Source of the DNA: Marasmius tenuissimus
Taxonomy: Eukaryota; Basidiomycota; Agaricomycetes; Agaricales; Marasmiaceae
Direction: 5' to 3'
NCBI GenBank assembly: GCA_029532415.1
Contig: JAQOTA010000030.1
Coordinates: forward strand, 186,001-250,000
DNA: 64,000 nt
The position numbers and the translations under genes were made by a program. Under the pieces are notes generated by a model. That model was not told the origin of the DNA and ran no database searches. It saw nothing but the letters and a program-made list of their open reading frames with translations. Of the stretch, positions 31,827 to 43,313 are shown piece by piece; the first letter of the stretch is position 1, and every line of letters begins with the position of its first letter.

Positions 31827-33676
31827 TAGGACTTTTCTTGTCACGTTTACCTAGGACAGTGACAGTATACTTCCACCATAACCATGACCCCCTGCTCACG
31901 TCTGGGGTACTGGGATTCTTCACTTCACTCAATATTGACAATCATAAATGTCAGAGTATCCTGGGCAACACAGATTGCTGTACACGCCCTGCTCTTGGAG
32001 TCTGAACTTCCCAGCGCCCTTTACTGCCTTCTGTCCCAAGGAGTGGGCGGGCCAACATTCTGGCATACCATCCCAGTCAGTCAGTTGGTTGAGGCTCTCT
32101 TAAAAAAAATTACATGCATATTTTCTTCAAGGTTGTCATGAACGGCCTCTGTGACTGGGAACCTCTCAGGCCATCCAATCTGGGACTAGGGATCAAGGGT
32201 GAAAGAGATAGTTATTGAGCAAGTACACCCTCAACATAGCACAAGCTAGGCAAGCAGTATGGACGAAATGGACAAGCTGGGGAACTATCTAAAAGTGACC
32301 ATGAGTATATATGACAGTCCCAAGCTGTACAATGATCATGGGAATGAACTGGAAAGGGATAAATGATGTATCTATGGATCTAATCAAGGGGGACCATGTA
32401 CACATCAGTGAAGAACACAGGTAGCAATGTATCAAGGAAAGAATGATATGGAACATCATAGAATGAAATGGGGATTATACAGTGATGCTGGGACATGTAT
32501 CTGTGTGAAAAGAAGTGGAAACAAAGGGATGTTGACCAAGGGACCAGGAAAGTGAAGAATAGTGGGTAGATTCGTAACAAGTTGATATATAGTACACAAG
32601 TGATTCCCTGTTTAGATCTGACATAGGGTTCAATCAGTGGTTCATCATTGTATACAGTCGGACTTGGCAGCTCGCAGACAGTGGGCGGGGGCATAGGTGT
32701 GTGAGGGACACACAGTTGATGGAGTGCTGTTGGAACCAAATGGGTGAGTACCCCTCTGTGTTGCATCGCGTTGGATTGTGTACGCATTGGAACAGAATCT
32801 ATGATGTGAGCATGTTGGGACGTGTGGGAGGAACACATACTCCATTGGATTTCATTGGAACGACTGGGCCGTTGGAACAGGATGGACCAACCAGGCCATT
32901 GGATTGAAATGTTTTCAAATGAACACGTTGGTACGCGTTGGTACACTGTTTATACATACTATGTACCCATGTAGTAGCCATAGTCCCCTAGTTTTACAGT
33001 ACCAACACCAATTGGAACGGCTGTTCCAATGGTGTGTCTCAGACACAGACTGTTCCAATATAAGTTTTGAATTTTCTGAAAATTGGTACACATCCAAGCT
33101 AGCTGTACTGATAAGTGGAAGCCCATCAAGCACTGATCAACATAACCAAAACCAGTTACAAAAAAAGGAGGGAAAGTAGGGTCAGAACTCATCAGCGCGC
33201 TAGCTCAATTTGTGATCATGCCCAAATTATGCAGCTGTGCCGGTGGAGGCAGCCACCTTGAATGCCCTAGCCATTACCATTTATGGAGTCCCAGGTCGGA
33301 ACAAAATAAACACGGTTTTTACCATTAATGAGAAAGATCATTTGACTAACTAGTCACCGATTTCATTAGTGAAAGAAGGGACGAAGTGCAGGAAAGCATC
33401 AATAATCTGGGGGACCGTTAATGAAGTCAGCTACAAGGGTATTCCTGCAAATCATTTGAATATATGATCCTCAACTGTTAACAAAATGAGAATATGCTGG
33501 CGAGGTACCCAGAGCCTGAGGCACCCCAAGCATTAATGAAATCTTGAGGAATACAGGTGGGTACAATGGAGGCAGGCATACCATTAATGAGAACAGTCAT
33601 AAGAGACTCTGCACCAATCATTATGATGAAATGGGGTACAATTACTGGAATCATTATGATGATGCTACATGGTGTG
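31827..33676. other. Non-coding stretch with degenerate repeat and TTGGAAC cluster
   Basis: No gene can be supported. At 32150-32620 lies a degenerate repeat whose partner is at 40670-41080. At 32730-33058 there are seven copies of TTGGAAC or its complement, two of them forming the hairpin ATTGGAAC-GGCT-GTTCCAAT (33011-33030). Around 33310-33600 the phrase ATTAATGA recurs. Frames on the minus strand at 32380-32946 lack domains. Confidence 0.5.
32150..32620. repeat. Degenerate dispersed repeat, left copy
   Basis: Shares with 40670-41080, in the same orientation and order, phrases such as CTCAGGCCA, GAACTATCTA.AAGTG, TATATATGACAG, CCAAGCTGTA and GATTCGTAACA. The two copies flank relic V. They could be old LTRs of an element that V entered, or flanking segments of a duplication. 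Confidence 0.5.
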
Positions 33677-36600
33677 TTGGTATAGTATCCTATAGTTCTG
33701 AATTTTCCGGCAGAGATTAAACGATGTGGGCTGTCTGGATTATACATCACTGAAAATAACTTAGTGACATGTGTCACTCCTGCACTATTGGTATGTCGAA
33801 TATTGACAGTACCATATCCTGTTATTTGCACTTGTGCTTTATCCCCAGCTGAAGTTGTAAGACTTAAAGGCATTTCAAAAATCTGATAGTCTGAGAAATC
33901 CATCATACACAGAGTCATATGTGCAGATGCACCGCTATCTAGTAGCCAGGCTTCTTGCGTATTTCCAATTTCACAATCACTCATCAATGCAGAACAATAC
34001 GACTCTAGTTTTGTTGTAGCAAATACAGAAGTTATTTTAATTTTTCTAGGTACTGAGTTTCTTAGTACATGATAGTTCTGCATTGAGTGTTTAGCAAAAG
34101 TTTGACTATCAGAAGATTGAAATACTTGCCAGTCTCCACAATCATTACTTTCTGCCCATCCATCGACGTCATCTACTCCTTCAAGGCCATCACCATAATC
34201 TCCATCATCGAAGTATCTTTCGTTTGATTGGAGTTGGGTCTGTTGATATCCTTGTTGGAAGAGAGCAAGCATATGAGCTCTTCTTCTGTCATATTCTTCT
34301 TGTCGTTGACGTTGATCCCTTTCTAATTGCATACGTTCAGCAACCATTGCTGCTATTTCCGACATTTGTGAATGGTAACGTTGCCATTCAATAAATTGTC
34401 TAGCTTGCTCCGGATTATTATCATTAACAACCATAGATATGTTGCCAATGCTAGTTCCAGTTGCAATTTGTTGTTGAACTGGATCTAGTTGCTGACATTC
34501 AGGAAGTCTATTGATTTCAATGTCCATACTATTATTGACTCCAGGTCCATAATTTTCAAATTGTGGATTTCTGGGATCATCTTCTGGCATTACCCAAGGA
34601 TCAACCTCAGGTTGTTCTTCCGGATCTAGCAATACTGCTATCTTCCGGTTCAGAAATAGGAGGAGTCAGAATAGTAGTTCTAGGTTGATCAGGTACATCA
34701 ATATAGTCTTCCTCTAGGGATTGGACTCTATAAGAAGATCTGGGCGAATCCGGTGGTGAAAGTGAAGGTTGTTCCAGGGTGCGTTCAAGTACAGGTGGAG
34801 TAGTCACGGGTCTATTGATGGATGCATATGTAGGAAAGGGTGGTGAATAAGAATGTGTCACAAACTGCCACTATTCTTTTGTCCTGTCCACCCCAGTGCC
34901 GGCCCTACTTCCCCAGATCTTGCCATTTACCATCACCAGAGTCATTCCAATCAATTCTCCCATCAACATAGCATTGGCACCTGTCATCCTCATTTACTTA
35001 TTGAGCCATATCAGTTATTTTGGTCTTTCATCATGGAACAATCATCTTTTGATCTCTTTCTCATACCTTACCATCGGTTACAGCTATACATGTTTGGTTT
35101 GACTTCTCCGCTTTTCTTTCATGGATACTTTTGACAGTTCTCATCATTTCATTCATTCCTTGTGATGCATATTCTCATATATACTCATGGTCTCTGTAGG
35201 TAGTTTCCCAGCTTGTCCACTTTATCTCCCCACCACTTGTAGCACTTGTGCTGGGTTGAGCTTTTGGCTGCTCAATCTACTCTTTTACTTTTCTATCAAC
35301 TAGTCTTATCTCTGAGTGAGTTCAGGTGGCTTGAGAGGTTTCTTCACAGAGGCCATTTGTAACAGAACAATTTTGTTCCTCAGCCATTTGAATATAGTTT
35401 CCAGGATAATGACTATTAAATTCATAGTCCTGGATTGATCTTTCAAATGCATTAGCTTCTGCTAGTACCATAAAGTCTTCAGGATAATAAATTGGAGATT
35501 CATTTTCCTGTGACATTCTATGTGGCACATCAGCACAAGACATGGGAACATCAATGTTCATCCATTTATATAAGATCATATTTTCATTAATGGCTTCTCT
35601 CAAATAAATTCTCGGCACAAGACACCATGTTTGGTGTCTAGGGATAAATGCTTGTGCTCTGAAATGAGAGTAAGGAAGAGTATTCATTATTCCATTCAAC
35701 CATTTCCCTTCCAATTCTAGTTTAACCAGTGAATCCCAAAAAATTGGATTAAGAATGTTTATCGGAAGATTTTCTTCCCTTAAGTATCTCGACTTGCAAA
35801 ATACTTGAAAGATTGTCTTTCTTTGGTCTTTAACACTGCCATATATGTCAATGTAATCATTGACAGTACTGATCCAATTTTGATTATTGATATCAGTAAT
35901 GACTCTAGAAAGATGTTGTATGTTCCAGCTTCAATAATTATGGTCACTGAAGAAACCTTGATCCTCTACTGATTCTACATGTAGAATTGGTTCATGTAAG
36001 TCTAATTCAAAGAGTGCATGTCTCGGAGTGAGATTATGAACTGCATCTCTTCGAATAGGATACATTACAATTCGATTTGTAGTTCCGATAAGAATCCAGA
36101 TCCAGAGTTTATGATCTGATTGTTTCTTAATCATGTATTTTCAAGTATTGGCCATCACATCTTTTTTGCGATCATCATTTCTCCATGTATCTTCTATATC
36201 ATAGAAGCATGGAGCTTTAGGTGGTGCAAGTCTCACTCCATTAAATATTTCTGGGTGTGGCCGAGGACTCCTAATTTCATCCGTAATACCCTTAGTGTCC
36301 CATTGGTAGTTCTCTAGGAACCGCCATTGTATTTTTCTATTAGTGGGATTAAGAGTAGGTTTATTGTCTGAGTTATAATTCTCAGGCATAAACTTGGATA
36401 TTTGATCAGGATCATCTCTTGGTAAAAGATGTGTGGCCCAAGGATCATATTCTATAAATGCATTATGGGGAGGCCATTCTTCAGTCTGTATGTTTACATT
36501 TGTCAGTTCCTCTTCGACATTCTGTCCTTCCTCAATTCTGTCCACAGACAGAATTGTCTCAGGACTCGCCTGTCTATGAGGCATAGTGAAATTAATATGT

Positions 36601-38135
36601 TCTTTACTATGTGATCTAACGCTGTAAGAGTTCTCAGATTCATTTTCTGAGGAAGAGACCCCAACCAGAGTTGGCATGGGATTGCCATCGCTGTCATATT
36701 GTTGTTCTGTGGAAGCTGTGGAAGCTGATGAAGCAATTGCCTCATCAATTTGTTGAACTTGTTCATCTATTTGAGCAGTTCGACATGCATTCCATTCAGC
36801 AACAGAAATAAAATGCTCTGGGCGTCCTTCTCTATTGGCAGCAATTCTCTCTTCTGGGCGTGCAAGTTGTAAATCATACGTGTTTTGGAATGGATTCAGT
36901 GCAGTAGTACTACCAGTTGGATAATGATAGGACATATCGATGTGTTTAGGACCAGCCATTTCACGCTCAAAAGCTGAACTTGTCAACTTTTTAACTGCAT
37001 TTGTATGAATTTCAGAGGATGAAAGTTCCTCAAGAGGTTCAATTACCGCTGCATGCGATTTTTGCCCCCCTTCTTGAGTACTTTTCTGTTTTCCTTTGCC
37101 TTTCTGCTTCTTTCCGCCTTTCTTCTTCTAAGAAGATGATTTCCCACTTTGGTTCTGGTTGTTCTGGTTCTGGTTTCTATTATTATTTTTCTTTTGGTTC
37201 GAATAACCACTAGATTTGTTACCAGGACGGTTTGATTGACCAGACCAGTTGGGAGCAGAATGATATCTATTAATACCAGATATTTTGGCATTATGTGCAG
37301 CATAAGCAGGAGGTACAGAGTTTCCACTTCTTCTATTCCATTCATTACTGATTCCAGCGATAATATCTGTTGGTTTCAATTCTTCTTTCTTCATGCGAGT
37401 AACATGCTGCTTGAAGAGTTGCCAACACTTCTCCGGTAGTTTAGCTGTGACCATAGGGCAAAACAGCTCGTCCAAAATTGTTACACCCAGTGTAGCAAGT
37501 TCTTCTTTATTCATCAACATAAAGTTTATCCCAGGAACTGGGTTTATGTTGTCAAAGAATTGGACGTTATGGAGTTGCATATATAAATTAAGCAACTGAG
37601 AAGAAGACTGAGTCCCAAAGATTTCTCTAAATTTTGCCAGAGTGTTTGGAACTGAAGTTCTATCAATATGTGGTTTATGAACACGCTTCGATCACATCAT
37701 AATGATTCTGATTATCTTATCTCATTTGGCTCTCCATTCTTTCAGCGCAGTTTGTTCAGCATCCGTAGGTGGACTGGACTGATCTGGTGCTGCTTCTTCT
37801 ACCATGGTTGGAATTCCATGTGAGAATAAAAAGCCTTTGATTAATCAGTACCACTCTTCAAAGTTCAAACCATCATCTAACAAGACTGGAATTAAATTAA
37901 TGCCTCCCGACCCAGTCAGAAAACTACTCTCTGATACAAGTGAATGAACTGGATCCATAGTATATACTTCTACTGCATTCTCCACATCCACACCAAAGGT
38001 GTGCCCCAATGCGTTTTTGACCAGCATTGCTGAGGGTTCTGAAAAGACCCCTGGTGATTGTGGTAAATGTATAGAAGAGCCTGATTGGTTAGACATATTG
38101 AGGTCTGCCAAAAGTCCTGTGAGCATACTCTTCAA
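33677..38135 (-). pseudogene. V gag and unknown region through protease, multiply broken
   Basis: Pieces on the minus strand in order: 37845-38135 (MKSMLTGLLADLNMSNQSG, gag start), 37128-37595 (gag core WQLFKQHVTRMKKEELKPTD and the N/Q-rich segment), 36141-36986 (FEREMAGPKHIDMSYHYPTG), 35931-36134 (LWIWILIGTTNRIVMYPIRR), 35322-35714, 34607-34861, and 33677-34632 (WLLDSGASAHMTLCMMDFSDY, protease). Breaks are frameshifts or stops plus the extra segment at 34860-35330. That so much of the unknown region can still be aligned to W suggests past selection on it. It cannot encode a working polyprotein. Confidence 0.85.
34860..35330. other. Extra segment inside V with no counterpart in W
   Basis: Between the frames ending SVTNGLCEETSQAT and starting THSYSPPFPTYASINRP, V holds about 470 bases that W lacks. 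I found no clear terminal repeats or target duplication, so it may be a decayed insertion or the product of a rearrangement. Confidence 0.4.
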
Positions 38136-38615
38136 ATATTAGAAGGGTGATGCTAAGAGTAGTGTCAATTGATAAAGTCTTCCATTGGAAGACAACCCAG
38201 AAAAGAAATAGGGTTCAATGCACACCAAGACATGCGTCAAAATGTCTAGGACTTTTAACAGGCTGTATGTGTCAAGCAAGCTATGAAGAAATCCACCATG
38301 CAGGTAAGTGCAGGTAGTTAATCTGGTTACATAGCCCTGCCTGCTTGAGAAGGGTCTTACAGTAACCTTCCAGTGTGTGTGTCTGGTGTCCATCGTGCTA
38401 TCTGGTCTCAATCCCAGACTAGCAAATATAAATGTCGTGCCTTGAGAAAGTTATTACTAGATCCCCCATTACTCCGTATGGTTACTATGTCCGAAGATGC
38501 CTTGAGCATATGATGAACAAGTGAACTACCAGAGACTGGCACGAGATCTAACAATAGCGTGGATGAGAAAGGCAGACATAAGGGGAGTCCCTGTACATAC
38601 TAAAAATGGCCGTGT

Positions 38616-39337
38616 GATACTGTTACATCCATGCCGGTTCTGGGGTTTCCGAAGGCTTCTATCCACCTTCCGGAGATTTCGATACTCGGAATCTACTTTA
38701 TGTTTCTCTTCCTTCACGATCCTTTCCGGAACATGACTTCAGATTCCGACGTTGTGTCCCCGGTACTTACGGATCAGAGATACATATTCACCGTTCATCT
38801 CCGAGTAGTACGTATACTCTACATTCCGACATTCCACTCTCCATTCTATCATGACTCATCCCGTACATTCCATTCTGACACTTCATTTCCGATTCATCTC
38901 CGACTCCGGGACTTCACCCTCCGTCTCGGATTCCGTACTGTACATACATTCTCTCCCGCTCTTGACTCACCTTCGGTACTACGATTGCTGGAACCCCTTC
39001 GGAGGTCTCGGAGATCGATACATATATAAGCTAGATACTTCACGACTTGTATTCCTCAGAATTAAAATCAACTTGGTTTCCGTTTATCTCATTCGTCTCA
39101 TTCCATCTCTTTATCTCTATCTCCTCTTCATCTTTATCTTCCTTTCCTTCCGGTCAAGGACAACTCAACTCAATGGTGTCGTTGGCGAAACCTTCGACTA
39201 TTGTCCAGCCATCCGTTCGGCCTTCCGGTCGTCGGAATCTCTCTAACTCCGACTAGTCCTTTCCGGCACGTCAGCTTCCGTCTCTTCCGCTCGGACTTCC
39301 GTCCGGGCTGTCATATCTGCACAATCCTAACAGATAC
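38616..39337. repeat. Solo LTR of an unknown family, with GATAC duplication
   Basis: GATAC at 38616-38620 and 39333-39337 brackets a 712-base insertion, 38621-39332, starting TGTTACATCC and ending CCTAACA (ends TGTTA/TAACA inverted). Without it the V leader aligns with the W leader. The insert is rich in TTCCG and CTCCG words and has CATATATAAGC near 39020. TG...CA ends and a five-base duplication make it a solo LTR left by LTR-LTR recombination. No matching internal region is present in the window. Confidence 0.8.
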
Positions 39338-39836
39338 CATAAAAGTAGTATCATACAAAGTCCTAGTTGTAAGGGAAATCAAATTTCCCCAGCATGTTTC
39401 AGCCTTCAGGAATCATGGCGAACTGGTTTAGAAGCACAGTCTCATAGACCCCCTAAATAGTGCCTCTGCCAAGGACCACCGCCAACCATTAGACTTTCAT
39501 CAGTATCAGACAGTGGCAATAGACGGCCAAAGCCTAATTCAGGTTGTCAGCAGAGGAACAGAGCCGTAAAAACGGATAGGTTCATGCTGAAGAAGATGAA
39601 GCCAAGACAGTATGTACATGCATTCATGCAACATGTAACTTGTACAGGGGTGTGAGTCGATGGATATAAGGGACGAAGAACCCTGATCCTGACACCAGAC
39701 AATTGTCAATGACAAGCCTTGACATTGCTAGAGACTTCCTTAACCCATGTAGGTTACAGGTTGTCCACTAGGATGGTAGCGACACACGGAAAGTATTAGC
39801 TACTCCGATCATAACATCGACCTGACCACCGCTTGC

Positions 39837-39849
39837 GGGGCTCATTACC
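39837..39849 (-). promoter_or_regulatory. V primer-binding site, mutated
   Basis: Minus strand GGTAATGAGCCCC compares with GGTTATGGGCCCC in W, two changes. Confidence 0.6.
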
Positions 39850-40301
39850 TGTTGAGCCAGCATAGTTAAAGTGCACAGTGGGTATAACGAAGTAAACCTC
39901 ACATGGGTAATTCACAGAGTGTTCTTGTAGACTTGAGATGCTTGTGAAGAGGTGATAATCGAGTAGATTGCCCTAAGGCTTAAGGCCTTGGAATACCAGC
40001 TTTTATACACAAGTTTCTGTACATGTAAGAGTAATTACAATACTATGAAACTACTACTAGAAGTAGGTATTTAGCCAATACTAAGGAGTCTTTTGTCTGT
40101 TGTGCCTCGCACTTTGGACTATAAGCATCATACTTAATGCAACTACATAGTAGATATCTACAGTGTCATCTGTGAAGGAATAACTATGTAGATACATCCT
40201 TGCATGAGAGCGCAAGTGTTCCTAGAGGTGTAGCTGTATAAATAGTGTGACATGTAAACAACACATCAACATATATCACATGATATCCATCATGTTCAAC
40301 A
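39850..40301 (-). repeat. V 5' LTR
   Basis: 452 bases, plus strand TGTTGAGCCAGC to GTTCAACA. It is clearly related to the W LTR but shorter and diverged. The expected partner LTR is missing. Confidence 0.85.
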
Positions 40302-41622
40302 GACATCCTGTGGATTTATGTTGAGTTTACATCAGGATCAATAAAGGAGTGGTTGGATGGTCCGAAATGCTGCGGGAGATTGTAGAAGGGTACTGATATT
40401 GTCACAAACTGATGAGTGCATGAAAAACATCTGAGTCGCAGCAGAAAATGTTGATGGCGAAGCTGAACGTCAAGCATCTGCACACTAAATGGGTATTAAA
40501 CTTGTTATATCCAACCAGGTTCGAGAATATCAGACATAATCCTGGAAATGGCATGGGATCAGTTAGTCAGATTGGAACTCGACCATGACAATAGCAGTGG
40601 TTTGACTGGTGACATTGTCCACTGTTGTTGTAACCTGCAGGTATTCTATAGGGAAATATCAAGAATGAGGCCAGTGACTAGGGAAACCCCTCAGGCCACC
40701 AACAGGGTCAAGAGTGTGAAAGTTAGAGAATAGATTTGAGTAGGGCAAGTGTAAGATAGTACATGCTGGAAACAAGCACTAGTAGATGAAGTTGTCAGAC
40801 TGGAGAACTATCTAGAAGTGTCCATGATTATATATGACAGAACCAAGCTGTAGAGATATAAGGGATACATGTGAAAACATTGTCATGATGGAAACCATAT
40901 GGTATGCTGGGAAAATATTTGGAAACAATGTGGAACACCAGGTAGTACCAGGTAATGATATGGGGGCCAGAATGCAATGGTGAGAACATGTAACCATGGG
41001 AAATAAAGAGAAAAACATGAGGAAAAAGTACCCAGAGACCAAGGGAAGGGAAAACAATAGGTGGATTCGTAACAGGAAACATATCATTGGAAAAAGAGGA
41101 ACCAACTTTCTCCAACCCCATCCCTTACTATTCAATGTACGCCATATTCTCCAAGGGAGATATTGTGGTCAAGACCAATCCTCTGACAGTGGATGCTGAG
41201 GTTGGCGCTTTCTTGGACCTGCATTAGGCTCTGTTGAGTATTGTCCACTGGTCCTGGCATTTCAAGCCTTCAGTCGGTACAGTCAAGGTGAGTTGTGACC
41301 AAGCTTTTGGAATTGGACTCAACATGCTCACTACAACATTGTTCAGAATCTTCTAGGGTGCTGTTCTTGTATGAAAATGGGACTTCAATTCTCGTTTTCA
41401 ATCAAGCCTCTGACCGAGGAACCCATTTCAGCAAAGCCCATAATTCAATCGCAGGAAATGGATGTTGTCGTGTTGTTGGTTTGGATCACATCGCAACAAA
41501 CACTTATCCCAGCCTGTATAACCTGAATTATGATCTGATTTGTCCATGGTGAGAAGAGAGCCTTTGACTCGAGGCTGCATAGTGGTTTCCAAGGAAATAT
41601 AGTATCATTACTCGCGGTTTGA
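40302..41622. other. Non-coding flank of V with repeat partner
   Basis: Contains the degenerate repeat at 40670-41080 (partner of 32150-32620). No supportable gene. Around 41280-41600 the sequence begins to resemble the 3' flanks of the P genes (for example the AAGGAAATATAGTATC phrase at 41592, repeated near 54199). Confidence 0.5.
40670..41080. repeat. Degenerate dispersed repeat, right copy
   Basis: Direct-orientation partner of 32150-32620; shared phrases are given there. Confidence 0.5.
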
Positions 41623-42031
41623 CTAACATTCTTGACCCGTGCAGCAGCCTTTTGCGGTAAATGATGGTCCAAAAAGTGAGCGGACGGTCAGCATTGTATT
41701 TGATGTGCTCAAACAAAGAAACGTATCATACCAAGGGGATCAGAATACAAAGGAGCTAGTATGCTTCGTGAGTTCTAGCAGAGAATTGCGTTTCCGTATA
41801 GAGAAGGCGCCGGCCTGGTAGAAAACACACTAGCATATTTAACGGGAAGGAAACCTCCGACGCGGAAAGCTTCAGAGGATGTGCGGCTACGACAGTTCTG
41901 CGATCGAGCAATGAGGAGCGTTTCGTAAGTAAGCTGCCCCAGTGTAGGAGAAATTTTGCTCACCCAGATAGTAGGACAACATGAATCGTCGCGGTGAAAA
42001 TAGTGAACACAGAGACAAGTTGATGAAACAT
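41623..42031 (-). CDS. P1: small secreted cysteine-rich peptide precursor (four exons)
   Basis: ATG at 42031. Exon 1 (41964-42031, 68 bases) is a signal peptide beginning MFHQLVSVFTIF and ending LLSG across a GTGAGC donor. Exon 2 begins TVVAAHPLKLSAS and ends before GTGTGTTTTC. Exon 3 reads NSRSILAPLYSDPL. Exon 4 ends CCTGQEC before TAG at 41623-41625. The family pattern is signal exon, pro-region, variable exon ending in DPL(DP), then CCx4C. P1 is the least typical: exon 3 has no Cys and the second DP is absent, leaving three Cys, so it may be specialised or decaying. Export is inferred from the signal peptide; the function of the family is unknown. A Gypsy element lies about 260 bases upstream of the start codon. 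Confidence 0.6.
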
Positions 42032-42150
42032 CAATGTCGACGGCTGTTAGAATCTATCTGTTGCTGCGGTGGGTATCGGTGATTAAGGCTCAAGAATCAG
42101 TCCGAGGTGTGCCTTTGAACTGGTGCAACGGGCCCGCAACTACAACGTTT

Positions 42151-42159
42151 CCTTCTATA
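42151..42159 (-). promoter_or_regulatory. P1 TATA-like element
   Basis: Minus strand TATAGAAGG about 120 bases upstream of the P1 ATG, a variant of the TATAAGAAGG found before P2, P3 and P5. Confidence 0.45.
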
Positions 42160-42292
42160 TCGATCTATTCCACCAACTCCTGACCACCCCCTACCCCCGA
42201 TGTAGCTGGTGCATCACAATCATGATATGTCGCTCGTTGATCATCACTCTGTACTCCTCGCACCCCGGAATCCCAAGTCCAACGTGATCAAG

Positions 42293-42571
42293 TGTGAGGA
42301 CTCTGAGCTGCGTGACAGTGATCAGAGGGCTCTTGTGTTCGAGACTGAGAGGTCGCGGGAACTGTGAGAGCGAATAAAGGAGTTGATTCGACTGGACTAT
42401 ACAGGAGAATCAACTAGACTTAAGTACTATAACTGGATATGAAATATATGATAACCAATAAGCTACGGGTGTCTCGAAACGAGGAAGTAAGAGAGTGAGG
42501 AAGTGAGAGAACACGGAAAGAGGCGGAAAAAGGCGGAAAAAGGATCATGAGGACACGGAATCCTGACATCA
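42293..42571 (-). repeat. Gypsy 3' LTR
   Basis: 279 bases, plus strand TGTGAGGACT to CCTGACATCA. Just inside it the minus strand has the purine tract GAAGGGGGA (42572-42580). Confidence 0.95.
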
Positions 42572-42654
42572 TCCCCCTTCAAGGACGAGTGTGCATAAAG
42601 AACATGAGGAGTGAGTCTCGAAAGGATGAAGAGTCCGTAGGGAAGAAGAATAAA

Positions 42655-43302
42655 TCAATAGGTAGGACAATCAAACCAAGATCCCCCACTAAGAAGACCA
42701 AATTTGACGGGGTCTCCAACTTCATAGTTGTGAAAAAACACATAAGCGTAGGGAATAGCGTCGATAAAGCTATATCCGGAATAAACTTCGACAGTTTGGA
42801 TGTAGTCCATCATGTCGGTACAACCTGCAAAAGATCCATCCCGTACCATCTCGTCATGGCTCTGCTGAAATTTGATAAAGGGACGGCGCTCCCTAATGGG
42901 TAGATCCGTGGAACGAGAGTATAGAATTCGGGAATCCACGTAGAGGTCGTCGAAATAGCTGAAGAAGCTGAATGGATTGAGGGGACCGTAGGTGATATGG
43001 TTGGGAGCCTCCGTGAGGTGCGTGGTGTGAAGATAGCGGTGAGGCATGTAGTCGGTTCCCGGGACTTCAAAGAAGTCTAAAGTGTCATCGTAGTCCCGAG
43101 TGGGTACGGCGTCGCCGTAATAGCGGAGTTCGTAGTGAGTCAGGGCAAAATCACGAACGAAGTCTGTGAATGAACTGTCATCCGCGAAATGACGTTCCCA
43201 ACCGAGTGAAAGAGGCAAAATGAGGTCAGAAGCGACAGGGTTGCGCTGGTTGTCTTCACGAGACATTGAGTGGGATATGGATGTTGTAGTAAGTCGAGCC
43301 AT
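42655..43302 (-). CDS. Extra ORF after pol in the Gypsy element, unknown function
   Basis: 215 residues from ATG at 43302, which lies 11 bases after the pol stop codon (43314-43316); an upstream in-frame extension inside pol is also open. It fills nearly the whole gap to the 3' LTR. The protein is soluble-looking and rich in Tyr, Phe and Asp, with stretches such as DFALTHYELRYYGD, NPFSFFSYFDDLY and YAYVFFHNYEVGD. No transmembrane helix, signal peptide or zinc motif is visible, so it is not envelope-like. The close spacing would suit reinitiation after pol. I do not recognise the family. Its integrity inside an element with identical LTRs argues against chance. Confidence 0.6.
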   Translation of the reverse strand: MARLTTTSISHSMSREDNQRNPVASDLILPLSLGWERHFADDSSFTDFVRDFALTHYELRYYGDAVPTRDYDDTLDFFEVPGTDYMPHRYLHTTHLTEAPNHITYGPLNPFSFFSYFDDLYVDSRILYSRSTDLPIRERRPFIKFQQSHDEMVRDGSFAGCTDMMDYIQTVEVYSGYSFIDAIPYAYVFFHNYEVGDPVKFGLLSGGSWFDCPTY

Positions 43303-43313
43303 GCACCGAGATT

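Larger units (their letters stand above)
33677..40301 (-). mobile_element. Relic V: truncated, decayed relative of element W
   Basis: Minus-strand remnant holding a 5' LTR (39850-40301), PBS, leader, gag and the start of protease. It is cut at about 33677 within the protease-to-integrase region; integrase, RT and the 3' LTR are missing. Coding sequence is broken into several frames, yet it follows W closely in order (gag, N/Q/K-rich segment, unknown region, LLDSGASAHM). It carries a solo LTR in its leader and an extra segment near 34860-35330. Confidence 0.85.

Noticed and set aside
32380..32946. 188-codon minus-strand frame
   Set aside because: Lies mostly in the degenerate repeat and the TTGGAAC cluster, low-complexity Cys/His/Pro/Ser mix, no counterpart in the repeat partner at 40.7 kb.
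38631..39256. Plus-strand frames of 130 codons rich in Ser, Arg and Phe
   Set aside because: They fall inside the solo LTR and reflect its TTCCG-rich composition.
42655..43302. Idea that the post-pol ORF is an envelope gene
   Set aside because: No signal peptide, membrane helix or furin-like site; the protein looks soluble.
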